Origin: Microvirga alba
Lineage (GTDB): Bacteria; Pseudomonadota; Alphaproteobacteria; Rhizobiales; Beijerinckiaceae
DNA length: 64,000 nt
Assembly: GCF_015694465.1 (NCBI RefSeq)
Contig: NZ_JADQDO010000012.1
Coordinates: 1-64,000, forward strand
Direction: 5' to 3'
The translations under genes were made by a program, and so were the position numbers. Within the stretch, counting starts at the first letter, position 1. Each line of letters starts with the position of its first letter. Below, one piece after another: positions 1 to 9,068 of the stretch. The notes beneath the pieces were generated by a model. That model was given only the letters and a program-made list of their open reading frames with translations. It ran no database searches and had not been told where the DNA came from.

Positions 1-2263
1 CCCGGCAGAGGCGCCGTAGCACCCTGTGACATTTCTAAATTGCAAAAACCTGAGACATTTCAAAGTGGTTGCAACACCCAAATCCCGAATAGATTCCTCC
101 GGGCCGCGGCGGTATCGAAAGGTCCATATATTGCTTGGGTTCGAAAGCCAGAAATGGAAATCCGTTCGGCGGCGAGGCTTCTTATCGAGACCAACGGTCG
201 GCCCACGCGGTGAAATTGCAGTATCGGCAGGAGGCCTACGCTCGTTCGAGCGCCCATTTTTGATACGCGCCGATTTCAACGGCCGCTATCTCGGGGAACG
301 TCCCGGAGAGAGGACTGAGCCGATCCCCGAGCTCTGTTCGTCCGCGAGTTTCACGACCCGCCTCGGGTCCGTCACGCGCGAGAGGACTTTACGGGAGTGT
401 CTCAAGCGTCGCTGAGGGCCAGAGCCCTGGTCGGCTGTTGCAGCGAATGACAGCCTTCACTTTGAAACCATAGTCGCCTTCGATCGCGACGACGGCGTTG
501 GAGGCCCAGCTCCGGCGGGGTAGCCGACCATCGCAATCAGTCTCCCAAGCGCTCCCACGCGCCCCGAACCGTCGTGATTGCAGCTGGTGCGCGGGGTTCT
601 CAGTAGCTGTCGGATCTGGGCTGCAGCACCCGAGGCCTGCGACCGGTCCCAATCGCTTCGACGCGTACCCCCAGCCGCTTGTCCCTCGTCCAAATCGAGG
701 CTCAACGGAGTCGATCCCGATGCTGAGCAGCTGCGGTGCGCCCCTCAGTCACCGCACCCCGGAAGATACTGATAGCAATCTCGCCGACGCCTGACTTCTC
801 CTGCGACATGATGAATGCCCACGCTACCGCGCACGGCTGCCATCAAGGGCGGTTGAGGCGCGCATCCAGGGATGCCTGTTCTCTGGCATGATCAATGCCG
901 CTCATTTCGCGCCCTGAGACCGGCACGCGTGACGGAGCTTTCTGAGCCAACGGAACTGTTGCTTGCTAGAGCAGGGCGACGGGGGGAGGTCGCACACCGA
1001 TAGCTCAAGGTGAAATTGGGGCCATGAGGTGATGACCGTTCAGGGGAGCGGCGAGGGAGCGCTGAGGCGAATGGCATCTACCAAACGCCAAATGCTGCGG
1101 GGACCATCTTGCCCACCGCCCCGGTCAGGGGCCCCTCGGTTGTCCCCATCTTCAGCAATTCAGGCCCTGCAGAGACTGCCGCATTGGCCAGCGCGATAAG
1201 CTCGGCGACACGGGTCTTCTCGGGGGGAGGGTGATATTGCGCGAAGCGGCCGGCCGGCACTTCCCCTCAGCCTCGGATTGTCAGTGGTTCTGTTGCCGCC
1301 AGGCTGGCAAATGGCTACGCATCCGCCCGCAGCTTTCGTCGGCGGCCGGCGGCGTGCCTTGGCCGCCGTGGAGTCGATGGTATTGAAGTCATCACTCGAA
1401 GGAACGGATCGCGAGGTTTCAATCAGATTGCCCAGACCTTGCGTCGTGACCGCAGTTCAAGGGGCGTTGGCAGCCGAACCCCGCGAGTAGGTCTATAGAA
1501 CATCAGGGATTGCCCCCGATGAGGTGTCATCGCCCGCGCGACGACGGCACCCGGCCGTGGTCTACGGCAGGACATCGCATCAGCCCGTTTGTAACGTCAC
1601 CCAACCCTTATAACCCGCCATGATCGCTCTCCACAAAACCTGACTAGCCATGTTCATCAATTCAGCCAAAGCTTTTGATCGGGGAGGGGGCTTTGTTCCC
1701 GTGGACACGGCGCGTAGCCAATCGAGCGCTTTTGGAGACAGCGCTTATGCGGCCGGGATCGAGAGTGAATGCTTGAATTTTTGTTGCCAGTCTGTGCCCC
1801 AACCTTCTTCAAGCCGAGCCAGATCTCTCCATCCTCTTCGAACGCGGACAATGCGGATTCAAATTTAGTATGATGACGCTTTGTATGACGTTTTAGGAAT
1901 TCGTTTACTAACTATGAAGGGCGGGGGTTCCCTCAGTTGCCTCGAAGTGGCTTAATAGAGGCGATTCCCTTGGAGTCGCCGGTAAATGCGAAGCCAGAGC
2001 GCAATTTTTCGAGCACGGTGCAGCCATCGCCGATGCCGTAGCAATCTCCTACTTAGCTTCTTTAACAAAAACCAAGTTATGGCCTATCAATGACTTAGGG
2101 ACAGGGATGCAGTCGAGGCCTTTCGAGGAACCCGACCGCGGCCAAGCGGTTCGTGGCCCACCGCCGAAAGCGGAGTAACCGTCTCGGCAGATCGTGATCG
2201 ATGGCAGCCAGACCGTCTGCGCAGCCATACCCTTTCTGATGTCCTTCGGGGCGGAGGTAGTCC
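1..2263. other. Long stretch without a supportable gene
   Basis: I find no reading frame here with recognisable family motifs, a good ribosome binding site or protein-like composition. Short frames exist on both strands but look like chance frames in GC-rich DNA. Base composition changes toward the right (about 1,860-2,090 is more AT-rich), which suggests promoter or non-coding DNA before the amidohydrolase gene. The segment may hold decayed genes too degenerate to name by eye. Confidence 0.5.
25..75. repeat. Possible insertion-sequence terminus (IS21/IS481-like)
   Basis: Two related short motifs lie in tandem: TGTGACATTTCTAAATT, then TGAGACATTTCAAAGT. IS21-type elements often carry repeated motifs of this kind at their ends. 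No transposase gene adjoins it on the right, so it would be the end of an element lying left of the window, or a relic. The match is by memory of the pattern only. Confidence 0.3.
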
Positions 2264-3412
2264 ATGTTTCTGACCGACCAAAACCTGGCTGAACTGGTCG
2301 AATGGCGGCGCAAGCTGCACCGCATGCCCGAATTATCAGGGGAAGAGAAGGAGACCGCCCGGGAGGTCCGGGCGTTCCTTTCGTCGACCGGCGCGGATCG
2401 GATTGTCACGGAGCTCGGCGGGCACGGCGTCGCCGCTATCTACCAAGGCAAGGAGCCGGGACCGACCGTGATGTTCCGCGCGGAGCTCGATGGCCTGCCT
2501 ATCGAAGAGGTATCCGCAGTTCCTCATCGCTCCGCTGTGCCAGGGAAGGCGCACCTGTGCGGTCATGACGGGCACATGACGATCTTGGCCGCCCTCGCGC
2601 GAGGCCTGGAACGCAAGCGCCCGCAGCGCGGCCGTGCTATTCTGCTGTTCCAGCCGGCCGAGGAGAATGGATCCGGGAGCGCCGCCGTCGTGGCCGACCC
2701 GAAGTTTCGCGAGATCGCGCCGGACCTTGCCTTCGCATTGCACAACCTGCCCGGAATTCCGTTAGGTCATGTCTCACTGGCCGAGGGACCCGTCAATTGT
2801 GCGTCCAGCGGCATGCGCATCATCCTCACGGGCAAGACCGCTCATGCCTCGATGCCCGAGTTCGGAATTTCTCCGATGAGCGCCGTGGCGAGCCTCATGC
2901 CGGCATTGACGGCTCTGGGCGCCAGCGGCCCGATGAATGAGGGGTTCGCGATGGTGACTGTGACCCACGTGGCGCTGGGTGAGGCCGCATTTGGCATCGC
3001 TCCCGGACGCGCCGAAATCTGGGCGACCCTGCGAACGCTGACCGACTCGGGGATGAAAAATCTGTGCGAGAGGGCAGAGCGTTTGGTTGTAAGCGCCGCG
3101 AAGGGGACTGGCCTGGAGATCGAGATCGTCTATGACGACATCTTCCACCATTGTGAGAACGCGCCCGAAGCAGTCGGCCATCTCCGCCGCGCCCTCGAGG
3201 CCGAGGGTGTACCTTACGACCGCGGTAATCTGCCGATGCGCGCATCGGAGGATTTCGGGCGTTTCGGCGAGAACGCGCCGGCCGCGATGTTTTTCCTCGG
3301 TGCTGGCGAAAAGCATCCGAGCCTGCACAATCCCGACTACGACTTTCCGGACGATCTGATCGGCATAGGCGCTCGGGTGTTCATGCGGACGCTGCGCGAT
3401 CTGTTGGGATAG
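2264..3412 (+). CDS. M20 family amidohydrolase (HipO/aminoacylase type)
   Basis: Cytoplasmic metallohydrolase of about 382 residues, the usual length for M20D enzymes that cleave N-acyl or N-carbamoyl bonds of amino acids. Visible motifs in order are RAELDGLP (about residue 72, where the family usually has RADMDALP), CGHDGH (about 99-104, zinc ligands), PAEEN (about 131, catalytic Glu pair), HNLPG, and near the C terminus SEDF and HNPDYDF. The ATG follows a good GGAGG ribosome site with six bases of spacing. It stands alone: no gene before it, and the next gene is on the other strand. The acyl group and amino acid cannot be told from sequence. It is one of three M20 enzymes in the window. Confidence 0.9.
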   Translation: MFLTDQNLAELVEWRRKLHRMPELSGEEKETAREVRAFLSSTGADRIVTELGGHGVAAIYQGKEPGPTVMFRAELDGLPIEEVSAVPHRSAVPGKAHLCGHDGHMTILAALARGLERKRPQRGRAILLFQPAEENGSGSAAVVADPKFREIAPDLAFALHNLPGIPLGHVSLAEGPVNCASSGMRIILTGKTAHASMPEFGISPMSAVASLMPALTALGASGPMNEGFAMVTVTHVALGEAAFGIAPGRAEIWATLRTLTDSGMKNLCERAERLVVSAAKGTGLEIEIVYDDIFHHCENAPEAVGHLRRALEAEGVPYDRGNLPMRASEDFGRFGENAPAAMFFLGAGEKHPSLHNPDYDFPDDLIGIGARVFMRTLRDLLG

Positions 3413-3532
3413 GTCACACCGTCATTGCTGCAAATGGTTTTGAACGGCTGGAAGATCGGCCACAGTCGCACTCCTCCCCTTGGCCGCAGTTCTGGTTGAT
3501 ACCTTAGCGTCTGGGATGAGTGAAGAACCTGT

Positions 3533-3847
3533 CTAACAGTTTTGATTGGAGGCTCGGGGCTTTAGCGGATCGAGTCCTGTCGCCGTGGCGGGGTGGTCGG
3601 CTGAGGGTGACGCCGGCGTCGGCCCGTTGGCTGTCGTTCCGATTTGGGATCCGCCTGCACCGCCCGTCCATCCGGTAGAGCCGGCTGTACCGGGCGAGGT
3701 GCCTGAGGCAGGGTGACCCGCGTCCGGCTGGGTGGCTCCCTCAGAAGGGCCAGCGCTGGGACAGGGCGCCTGCAGTTGGCTTTGCGATAAGGCCGGCACG
3801 GAAAGGCCAACGATGACCGCTATGAGGGCAGGAAGCGCAGCGCGCAT
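3533..3847 (-). CDS. Small exported Gly/Pro/Ser/Thr-rich protein, unknown function
   Basis: 104 residues. The N terminus looks like a Sec signal peptide: a basic start, then a hydrophobic stretch (about residues 5-20) ending near ALS. The rest is low complexity, rich in Gly, Pro, Ser, Thr and Ala, with no fold I recognise and a C-terminal Cys. An AAAGGAG ribosome site precedes the ATG. It lies immediately downstream of selD on the same strand, with about 66 bases between, so it could share a transcript, but no functional link is evident. The disordered composition fits a periplasmic or envelope-associated peptide. Real gene status rests on the signal peptide and ribosome site. Confidence 0.6.
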   Translation of the reverse strand: MRAALPALIAVIVGLSVPALSQSQLQAPCPSAGPSEGATQPDAGHPASGTSPGTAGSTGWTGGAGGSQIGTTANGPTPASPSADHPATATGLDPLKPRASNQNC

Positions 3848-3913
3848 GAGGGGTGCTCCTTTCGCGTCGGAGGGAAAGGAACGTCCCGCAGCATCCGCGG
3901 TTCCAGGGTCTCC

Positions 3914-4960
3914 TCAGGTTACCTTGACCGCTGGAGGACCGTTTTCTGCCACCCCGATGATCTTTGATGCCGGGTAGCCTGCATGGAGGATCGATTGCAG
4001 AACGTCCTCGGCCCGCTCCGGGGCGCAAGCCACGAGCAGACCACCCGATGTCTGCGGATCTGTCAGGAGATGCTTTTTCCAGGGCGTGAAATCATCCGGC
4101 AGGTGAATGCTTTCGGCATAGCTGTTCCAGTTGCGGTTCGAGGCGCCGGTCACAAAATCTCGTTGCGCCAGGGATTTCGCCTCGCGCAGGAGGGGCAGAT
4201 CATCGAATCCAATGCGCAGCGTGAGGGCTGATCCTCGGGCCATCTCCAGTCCGTGGCCAAGAATCCCGAAACCGGTCACATCCGTGATCGCATGCACATC
4301 ACTGTCGCGCGCGAGCAAAGTGCCGACCTTGTTGAGGAGCGTCACCGAAGCGATCATTTCTTCATACGCTTCCGCAGATAGAGAATCCTTTTTGAATGCC
4401 GCCGAATAGATTCCGACGCCGAGCGCCTTGGTGAGGATCAGCGTATCGCCCGCCCTCGCACCGCTGTTGCGCCTGATCTCGCTGGGGCGACCGATGCCGA
4501 TCACGGCAAGTCCGTAAACCGGTTCGGGACAATCGATAGAATGGCCGCCGGCCACGGGAATACCCGCCTCCGCGCAGATCGAAGCGCCACCTTTCAGGAT
4601 GTCGCGCACGATCTCCGGCGCGATCTTGCCCACCGGCATCCCGAGGATCGCAAGCGCCATGATCGGGCGTCCGCCCATGGCATAAACATCCGAAATGGCG
4701 TTGGTCGCGGCGATCCGGCCAAAATCGCGCGGATCATCCACCATCGGCATGAAAAAATCGGTTGTCGCGATGATGCAAGTGTCATCGTCAAGCTGCCAGA
4801 CCGCGGCGTCATCAGCGGTTTCCGTGCCGACGAGCAATTCGCGGAAAGGGCTGATGGAGGAGGGCTCGGAGAGCAATTGCTGCAGGACCGAGGGCGCGAG
4901 TTTGCACCCGCAGCCGCCTCCATGGGCGAGGTGAGTGAGCCGGAACCGTTGCGTATCCAT
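3914..4960 (-). CDS. selD: Selenide, water dikinase (selenophosphate synthetase)
   Basis: Makes selenophosphate from selenide and ATP, the selenium donor for selenocysteine and 2-selenouridine. The protein of about 348 residues matches SelD over its length: HGGGCGCK near the N terminus with Cys17 and Lys20 at the catalytic positions, then [37 protein letters not shown] and [10 protein letters not shown]. The codon at position 17 is Cys (TGC), not a UGA for Sec. I chose the ATG at 4960 because GGAGGA lies five bases upstream and homology starts there; the frame is open for 42 more codons upstream. No selA, selB, selC or selU is visible in the window, so the user of the selenophosphate is elsewhere. 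Confidence 0.95.
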   Translation of the reverse strand: MDTQRFRLTHLAHGGGCGCKLAPSVLQQLLSEPSSISPFRELLVGTETADDAAVWQLDDDTCIIATTDFFMPMVDDPRDFGRIAATNAISDVYAMGGRPIMALAILGMPVGKIAPEIVRDILKGGASICAEAGIPVAGGHSIDCPEPVYGLAVIGIGRPSEIRRNSGARAGDTLILTKALGVGIYSAAFKKDSLSAEAYEEMIASVTLLNKVGTLLARDSDVHAITDVTGFGILGHGLEMARGSALTLRIGFDDLPLLREAKSLAQRDFVTGASNRNWNSYAESIHLPDDFTPWKKHLLTDPQTSGGLLVACAPERAEDVLQSILHAGYPASKIIGVAENGPPAVKVT

Positions 4961-5137
4961 CGACGTCCTCCACGCAGCCGGATCTATCGTGTCAGAGCTT
5001 ACGGCATGAAGCAAACTCCTGGGGTCGGAACTCGCCAGCGCTCGCGCCATCTTGGACCGAGTTGAGGCGGGACGCACGGCGCGCAACGGACAGGCGGCGC
5101 TATCTCTGATCCGAGTTCGAAATCCTCGCCCAGCACC

Positions 5138-6079
5138 TCAGAGAGGCACGCAGGCGGCCATGATCTCATGGCGCCAGGGAGGATTGGCGCCGGCCCGCGA
5201 CACGGTGATTGCCGCGACGCCATTGCCGAGAGCGAGGGCATGGTGCAGATCGTCCTGCGAGAGGTTGTGGATCTGATCCTTGGTCAACCGGCCGCGCTCC
5301 CGCAGACCTGCGAGGAATCCGGCATTGAAGGTATCTCCGGCTCCGATCGTATCGACGACGGTGATCGCCTCGGATTTTGCAAAAAGCCGGTGATCTCGCG
5401 TTATCGCGGTTGCCCCTTCGGCGCCTCTCGTCAGAATAACGACTGCGGCCCCGCCGTCGATCCATCGCCGCGCCACCATCTCGAACGCGACATCTCCCTC
5501 CAACCAGAGAAAATCCTCCTCCGACACCTTGATGATATCGCTCATCCCAATCATCCGGCGAAGCCGCTCGCGATAAGCGATCTCGTCATTAATGAAGCCT
5601 GGACGGATATTCGGATCGAGCGAGACGACGCAGTGCGCCTGCGCTCTCCGCATCACGCTCTCATAGGCGCTGCCACAGGGTTCGGGGATCAGACTGATCG
5701 CGCCGAAATGGATGGCGGCGACCTCATCAGGGAGCTTTGGAAGATCGGCTTCGGACAGGCGCCGTCCCGCAGTGTTCTCGTCGTAGAAGGTATAGCTCGC
5801 ATCTCCGTTCGCAAATTGAACGAAGGCGAGCGTAGTGGGGAAGGGCGAGCGCACGCAAAGCGACGCGTCGACCCGGGAGGCGACCAGCGTCTCCATCAGA
5901 ATCTCCCCGAAGAGATCGCTGGAGATGCCCGACAGAAAAGCGGCCCTCTCTCCAAGTCTCCCGAGCGCGATGGCCGTATTGAAGACCGCGCCTCCCGCGA
6001 CCGGCAGGAACGCGGTGCCGTTCGACCCAATGCCCCTGGGCAGCATGTCGATCAGAGCTTCACCGCAGCACAGAATCAT
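5138..6079 (-). CDS. PfkB-family carbohydrate kinase (fructokinase-like)
   Basis: Ribokinase-fold sugar kinase of about 313 residues. The N terminus reads MILCCGEALIDM, followed by the GGAVFNTAIALGRLG substrate-side motif; the C-terminal PfkB signature DTIGAGDTFNAGFLAGL (about residues 240-257) carries the catalytic Asp and the anion hole. Its ATG overlaps the stop of the upstream isomerase gene in an ATGA, so the two are translationally coupled. Given that partner, the likely substrate is the ketose the isomerase makes (fructose or xylulose); this is inference. The reading frame is open further upstream, but homology starts at this Met. Confidence 0.9.
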   Translation of the reverse strand: MILCCGEALIDMLPRGIGSNGTAFLPVAGGAVFNTAIALGRLGERAAFLSGISSDLFGEILMETLVASRVDASLCVRSPFPTTLAFVQFANGDASYTFYDENTAGRRLSEADLPKLPDEVAAIHFGAISLIPEPCGSAYESVMRRAQAHCVVSLDPNIRPGFINDEIAYRERLRRMIGMSDIIKVSEEDFLWLEGDVAFEMVARRWIDGGAAVVILTRGAEGATAITRDHRLFAKSEAITVVDTIGAGDTFNAGFLAGLRERGRLTKDQIHNLSQDDLHHALALGNGVAAITVSRAGANPPWRHEIMAACVPL

Positions 6080-6762
6080 CGAATCCACCGATCGTAGTCG
6101 GAGACGAGGAGGTGCAACGGTTCTTCGTCCTCCTCGATCGTCGAGAACCGGCCGATAGGGTCCCGGAACACGTTGTCGGTGAGATCGTCGTTGACCGTCG
6201 ATACCTCGCCGATCAGAACATCCCTCCCTTCGGCCCAGAAGGCGTGCCAAACGCCCGGCAAAAGCGTGACGCTCTCGCCCGGATCGAGCTTGAGCAGTCC
6301 GCCTGCCGCAAGGCGACGCGTCACCCCGTCGACCGGAACTGAAACGTCGGCGCTCTCATCGATCCCGCCGTCCTGACGGGGCATGAACAGTTCCAGGACG
6401 AGGGTGCCGCCGCCACGATTGATGATGTCCTCCGCCTTGCTCAGATGGCGATGCATGGGCGACAACTGGTTCTTGCGGGAAATCATGATTTTCTCCGCGT
6501 AGAGCATGCCCGATCCGGTCTTCATGTCCGCAAGGCGGCCGTTGCGAACGGTGAAGAGGAAAAGACCGAGGTCATCGAATTTCTCCTGGCCGTAATCCGT
6601 AATATCCCATCCCAGTCGCGACTGAAGGATCCCGGCTGCCTCCTCGCGGCGCGCCTTCATGAGATCGGGCGACCAATAGGCAAAGGGAGGGAGAATATAG
6701 CCAAAGGACCGAATGAACGCATCGGCCTCGCGGATAATCTCATTGATCTCGGATCGTTTCAT
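6076..6762 (-). CDS. D-lyxose ketol-isomerase family protein
   Basis: 228-residue cupin-fold isomerase of the D-lyxose isomerase family, whose characterised members interconvert D-lyxose and D-xylulose and often D-mannose and D-fructose. The cupin metal site is visible: HRHLSKAEDI gives His, His and Glu in the first motif, and GVWHAFW gives the later His. Length and N terminus (MKRSEINEIIREADAF) fit the family. It is first in a two-gene unit, coupled by ATGA to the kinase. Together they would convert an aldose to a ketose and phosphorylate it for central metabolism. No sugar transporter or regulator lies beside them. Confidence 0.88.
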   Translation of the reverse strand: MKRSEINEIIREADAFIRSFGYILPPFAYWSPDLMKARREEAAGILQSRLGWDITDYGQEKFDDLGLFLFTVRNGRLADMKTGSGMLYAEKIMISRKNQLSPMHRHLSKAEDIINRGGGTLVLELFMPRQDGGIDESADVSVPVDGVTRRLAAGGLLKLDPGESVTLLPGVWHAFWAEGRDVLIGEVSTVNDDLTDNVFRDPIGRFSTIEEDEEPLHLLVSDYDRWIR

Positions 6763-6940
6763 GTGTCGTGGCCTTGAATGCTCGTCGTCGTGGCGCCTTG
6801 CCTATGAACCGGAGCAATCTCCAGCCATCAGGTCGTGGTTCAGATCCCGCCCCGCAGAAACGGTCGCTCCGGCCAGGGTCCGATGACCCTACCCAAGGCT
6901 TTCGTCAGGGGGCAAGACCAAACACCCCGGAACAGTCCAA

Positions 6941-6973
6941 GTTTGCGACGAAACATCAGGATTCGTCGCAAAC
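6941..6973. repeat. Perfect 12-bp inverted repeat with 9-nt loop
   Basis: GTTTGCGACGAA and its exact complement TTCGTCGCAAAC are separated by nine bases. The core GTCGCAAAC is also the terminal inverted-repeat core of the IS6-type elements at 41.2, 43.8 and 49.9 kb. It could be two IS ends left head to head after deletion, or a stem-loop. There is no T-run after it. Confidence 0.7.
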
Positions 6974-7346
6974 TGGACACGAGGTGAACAATGGCATGTC
7001 GCCTGATGCCAGGAAGCCCGGCGGACAGGTCGCGGCGTGCGCTAAACATGAGCTCCAACATTTCCCGGAGTTGTCGATCGCGCGGAATAAATACATCCCT
7101 CCGCCACCGAACCTTCCAGACCGTCCCTCCACTCACTTTTCCGATCACCGCCCTCAGAGGGGATGCGTCCGAGGCGATCCTCAGAGATCCCTAAAATTTC
7201 TCCTTGACCTTACAACGATGGCAACCCTGACCTTACGTAACGTCTTATGCACGTCATGGGGATTGCAATGTGCGATAATCACCGTCCCGCCGAACACGCT
7301 GCCGCTGCCGTCGCGACCAAGGGCGCAATCCTCGACGTCGCTGAAC

Positions 7347-7510
7347 ATGACTTGCGATCACTACGCGGGCGGCACCTGCAAGACGCCCGAACCTGTATGC
7401 CCCATCTCCGCAATCTCGATTGAGATTGGCGGGCGCCTGTGACCGTCGCAAGCGATGCGGGCGTCGTCGAGCGGGCAATCCGCGACGCAGGTTACGAACC
7501 GGGCTTGCCA
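7347..7510 (+). pseudogene. Remnant of a CopZ-like heavy-metal-associated (HMA) domain
   Basis: Pieces of an HMA copper-chaperone domain can be read in shifting frames. MTCDHYAGGTCK resembles the metal-binding MTCxxC loop but with its spacing broken; downstream, in another frame, VERAIRDAGYEPG matches the C-terminal helix and strand of such domains. Around 7,205-7,235 the sequence TTGACCTTACAACGATGGC, followed by another GACCTTA, recalls a MerR/CueR-type promoter with an over-long spacer. The gene is not intact. It probably marks a lost copper-response unit. Confidence 0.45.
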
Positions 7511-7541
7511 CTCCACCCATCGCCCTTCCAAGAGTACCATC

Positions 7542-9029
7542 ATGAGCGTGTTGAGCTTTGATCCTAACGGTATCCGTCTCCGTGGAGGGCACTTCATCAA
7601 TGGGCGGTTGATGGATACCGACATCGCGGAGATCGATGTCCAGCGCCCGTCCGATCATTCATCTTATGGCGCTATTCCGGAAGCGGGCCCGAGCGGGGTG
7701 GATCGCGCCGTGACTGCCGCCAAACGGGCATTTCACCAAAGCGGCTGGGCCACGCGCCCGCCGCGAGAGCGCGCACGTGTCATGCGCCGTTGGGCCGAGC
7801 TTATCGACTCGAATGTCGGTGAATTGAGTCGCCTGGAAGCTGTCGGGTCAACACGCCCGATCAGTGAGGCGGCAACCTGGGACATCCATTTTGCAGCGGA
7901 AGGAATCCGCTTCTTTGCCGAGCACGCTGACAAGCTCGGAGGTGACGTCGTTGCAACCCGTTCCGACAACCTGGGTTTGATTATTTCCGAACCGTACGGG
8001 GTTGTTGCTGCGATCGCGCCATGGAATTTTCCACTGGTCATGGCCTCGTGGAAGTGCGGACCGGCGCTAGCTGCCGGCAACGCGGTCGTGCTCAAGCCAT
8101 CCGAACTGACTCCTTTCTCGATCCTGCGGGCTGCCGAACTTGCCGTGGAGGCGGGTATGCCGCCGGGAGTTTTTAACGTCATCAGCGGCAGCGGCCACAT
8201 AACCGGCGGCGCGCTTGTTCGCCACCCGGACATATCGAAGGTGACTTTTACGGGTTCAACTCAAACCGGTATTGCCATTATGCAGGCCGCTGCCGAAAGT
8301 GGCCTGAAACCGGTCACACTTGAACTCGGGGGAAAGAGTCCGCAGATCGTTTTCGCAGACGTCCGGTCGATTGATCGAGTCGCCGAAACAATCGCGCGCG
8401 CGATTACCGCGAATGCTGGTCAGGTTTGCGTCGCGGGTACCCGCCTCATCGTTGAGCGCAGCATAGAACAGCATCTCCTAGAGCTTGTTATCAAGAAATT
8501 CGATGAGCTCCGTCCTGGCGCCACCTGGAGCCAGGAGACGACGCTTCCCCCGATCGTTTCGGCAAGGCAGGCTGCGCGTATCCATCGTCTGGTTCAAGAA
8601 ACCGTTGCCGAAGGTGCGATCGTGCTGACTGGCGGCGGACCAGTCGCCGAGATGTCGCGCGGCTCGTTTTACCGACCCACGATCTTGACCAGCGTCCACA
8701 CGGACATGACGGCATGTCGTGAGGAGATATTTGGGCCGGTACTCACCGTGCAGGCGTTTGATGACGAGGCGGAGGCATTGGCGCTGGCGGAGCATCCCTC
8801 TTATGGGCTCGCGGCGGGTGTTTACACGTCTGACCTCAATCGTGCGCTGCGTAGTGTTCGCACACTCGAGGCAGGCACAGTTTGGATCAATCGTTACGGG
8901 CGCAGCGCCGACTTCATGCTTCCAACCGGCGGCTTCAATTCCTCCGGTATCGGTAAGGATCTTGGTCGCCAAGCAGTTGAGGCCAATCTTCGGCTCAAGA
9001 CGACGCTAATCGACTTTGCGGAAGCGTGA
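7542..9029 (+). CDS. NAD(P)-dependent aldehyde dehydrogenase
   Basis: About 495 residues, full length for the ALDH superfamily, oxidising an aldehyde to an acid. Visible motifs: the APWNFPLVMASWK cofactor region, FTGSTQTG, the general-base motif LELGGKSP with Glu near residue 261, and NAGQVCVAG with the catalytic Cys near residue 296; EEIFGPVL is toward the end. I chose the ATG at 7,542 because family similarity starts just after it; the frame is open 29 codons further upstream through the metal-chaperone relic. The ribosome site is weak. It heads a rightward run with a bicupin and an M20 hydrolase, so an amino-aldehyde (betaine, semialdehyde or gamma-glutamyl type) is a reasonable guess. Confidence 0.92.
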   Translation: MSVLSFDPNGIRLRGGHFINGRLMDTDIAEIDVQRPSDHSSYGAIPEAGPSGVDRAVTAAKRAFHQSGWATRPPRERARVMRRWAELIDSNVGELSRLEAVGSTRPISEAATWDIHFAAEGIRFFAEHADKLGGDVVATRSDNLGLIISEPYGVVAAIAPWNFPLVMASWKCGPALAAGNAVVLKPSELTPFSILRAAELAVEAGMPPGVFNVISGSGHITGGALVRHPDISKVTFTGSTQTGIAIMQAAAESGLKPVTLELGGKSPQIVFADVRSIDRVAETIARAITANAGQVCVAGTRLIVERSIEQHLLELVIKKFDELRPGATWSQETTLPPIVSARQAARIHRLVQETVAEGAIVLTGGGPVAEMSRGSFYRPTILTSVHTDMTACREEIFGPVLTVQAFDDEAEALALAEHPSYGLAAGVYTSDLNRALRSVRTLEAGTVWINRYGRSADFMLPTGGFNSSGIGKDLGRQAVEANLRLKTTLIDFAEA

Positions 9030-9068
9030 ATAACAAGAAGCTTGAGCTGATTCACGGGAGGATACGCG

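Larger units (their letters stand above)
6763..7541. other. Gene-poor gap with a palindrome and a decayed metal-chaperone remnant
   Basis: A long open frame on the plus strand here (about 6,768-7,442) has the composition of a chance frame and no family motifs. The gap contains a perfect inverted repeat at 6,941-6,973 and, at its right end, a degraded heavy-metal-associated domain. It separates the sugar unit (leftward) from the aldehyde dehydrogenase island (rightward). Confidence 0.6.

Noticed and set aside
3914..4960. Selenocysteine codon inside selD
   Set aside because: The catalytic position is a TGC Cys codon, so no recoding is needed.
5168..6097. 309-codon plus-strand frame opposite the PfkB kinase
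   Set aside because: Antisense shadow; the kinase frame has all family motifs.
6768..7442. 224-codon frame on the plus strand between the isomerase and aldehyde dehydrogenase genes
   Set aside because: Composition is that of a chance GC-rich frame, there is no family motif or ribosome site, and it runs across a perfect palindrome and a broken HMA domain.
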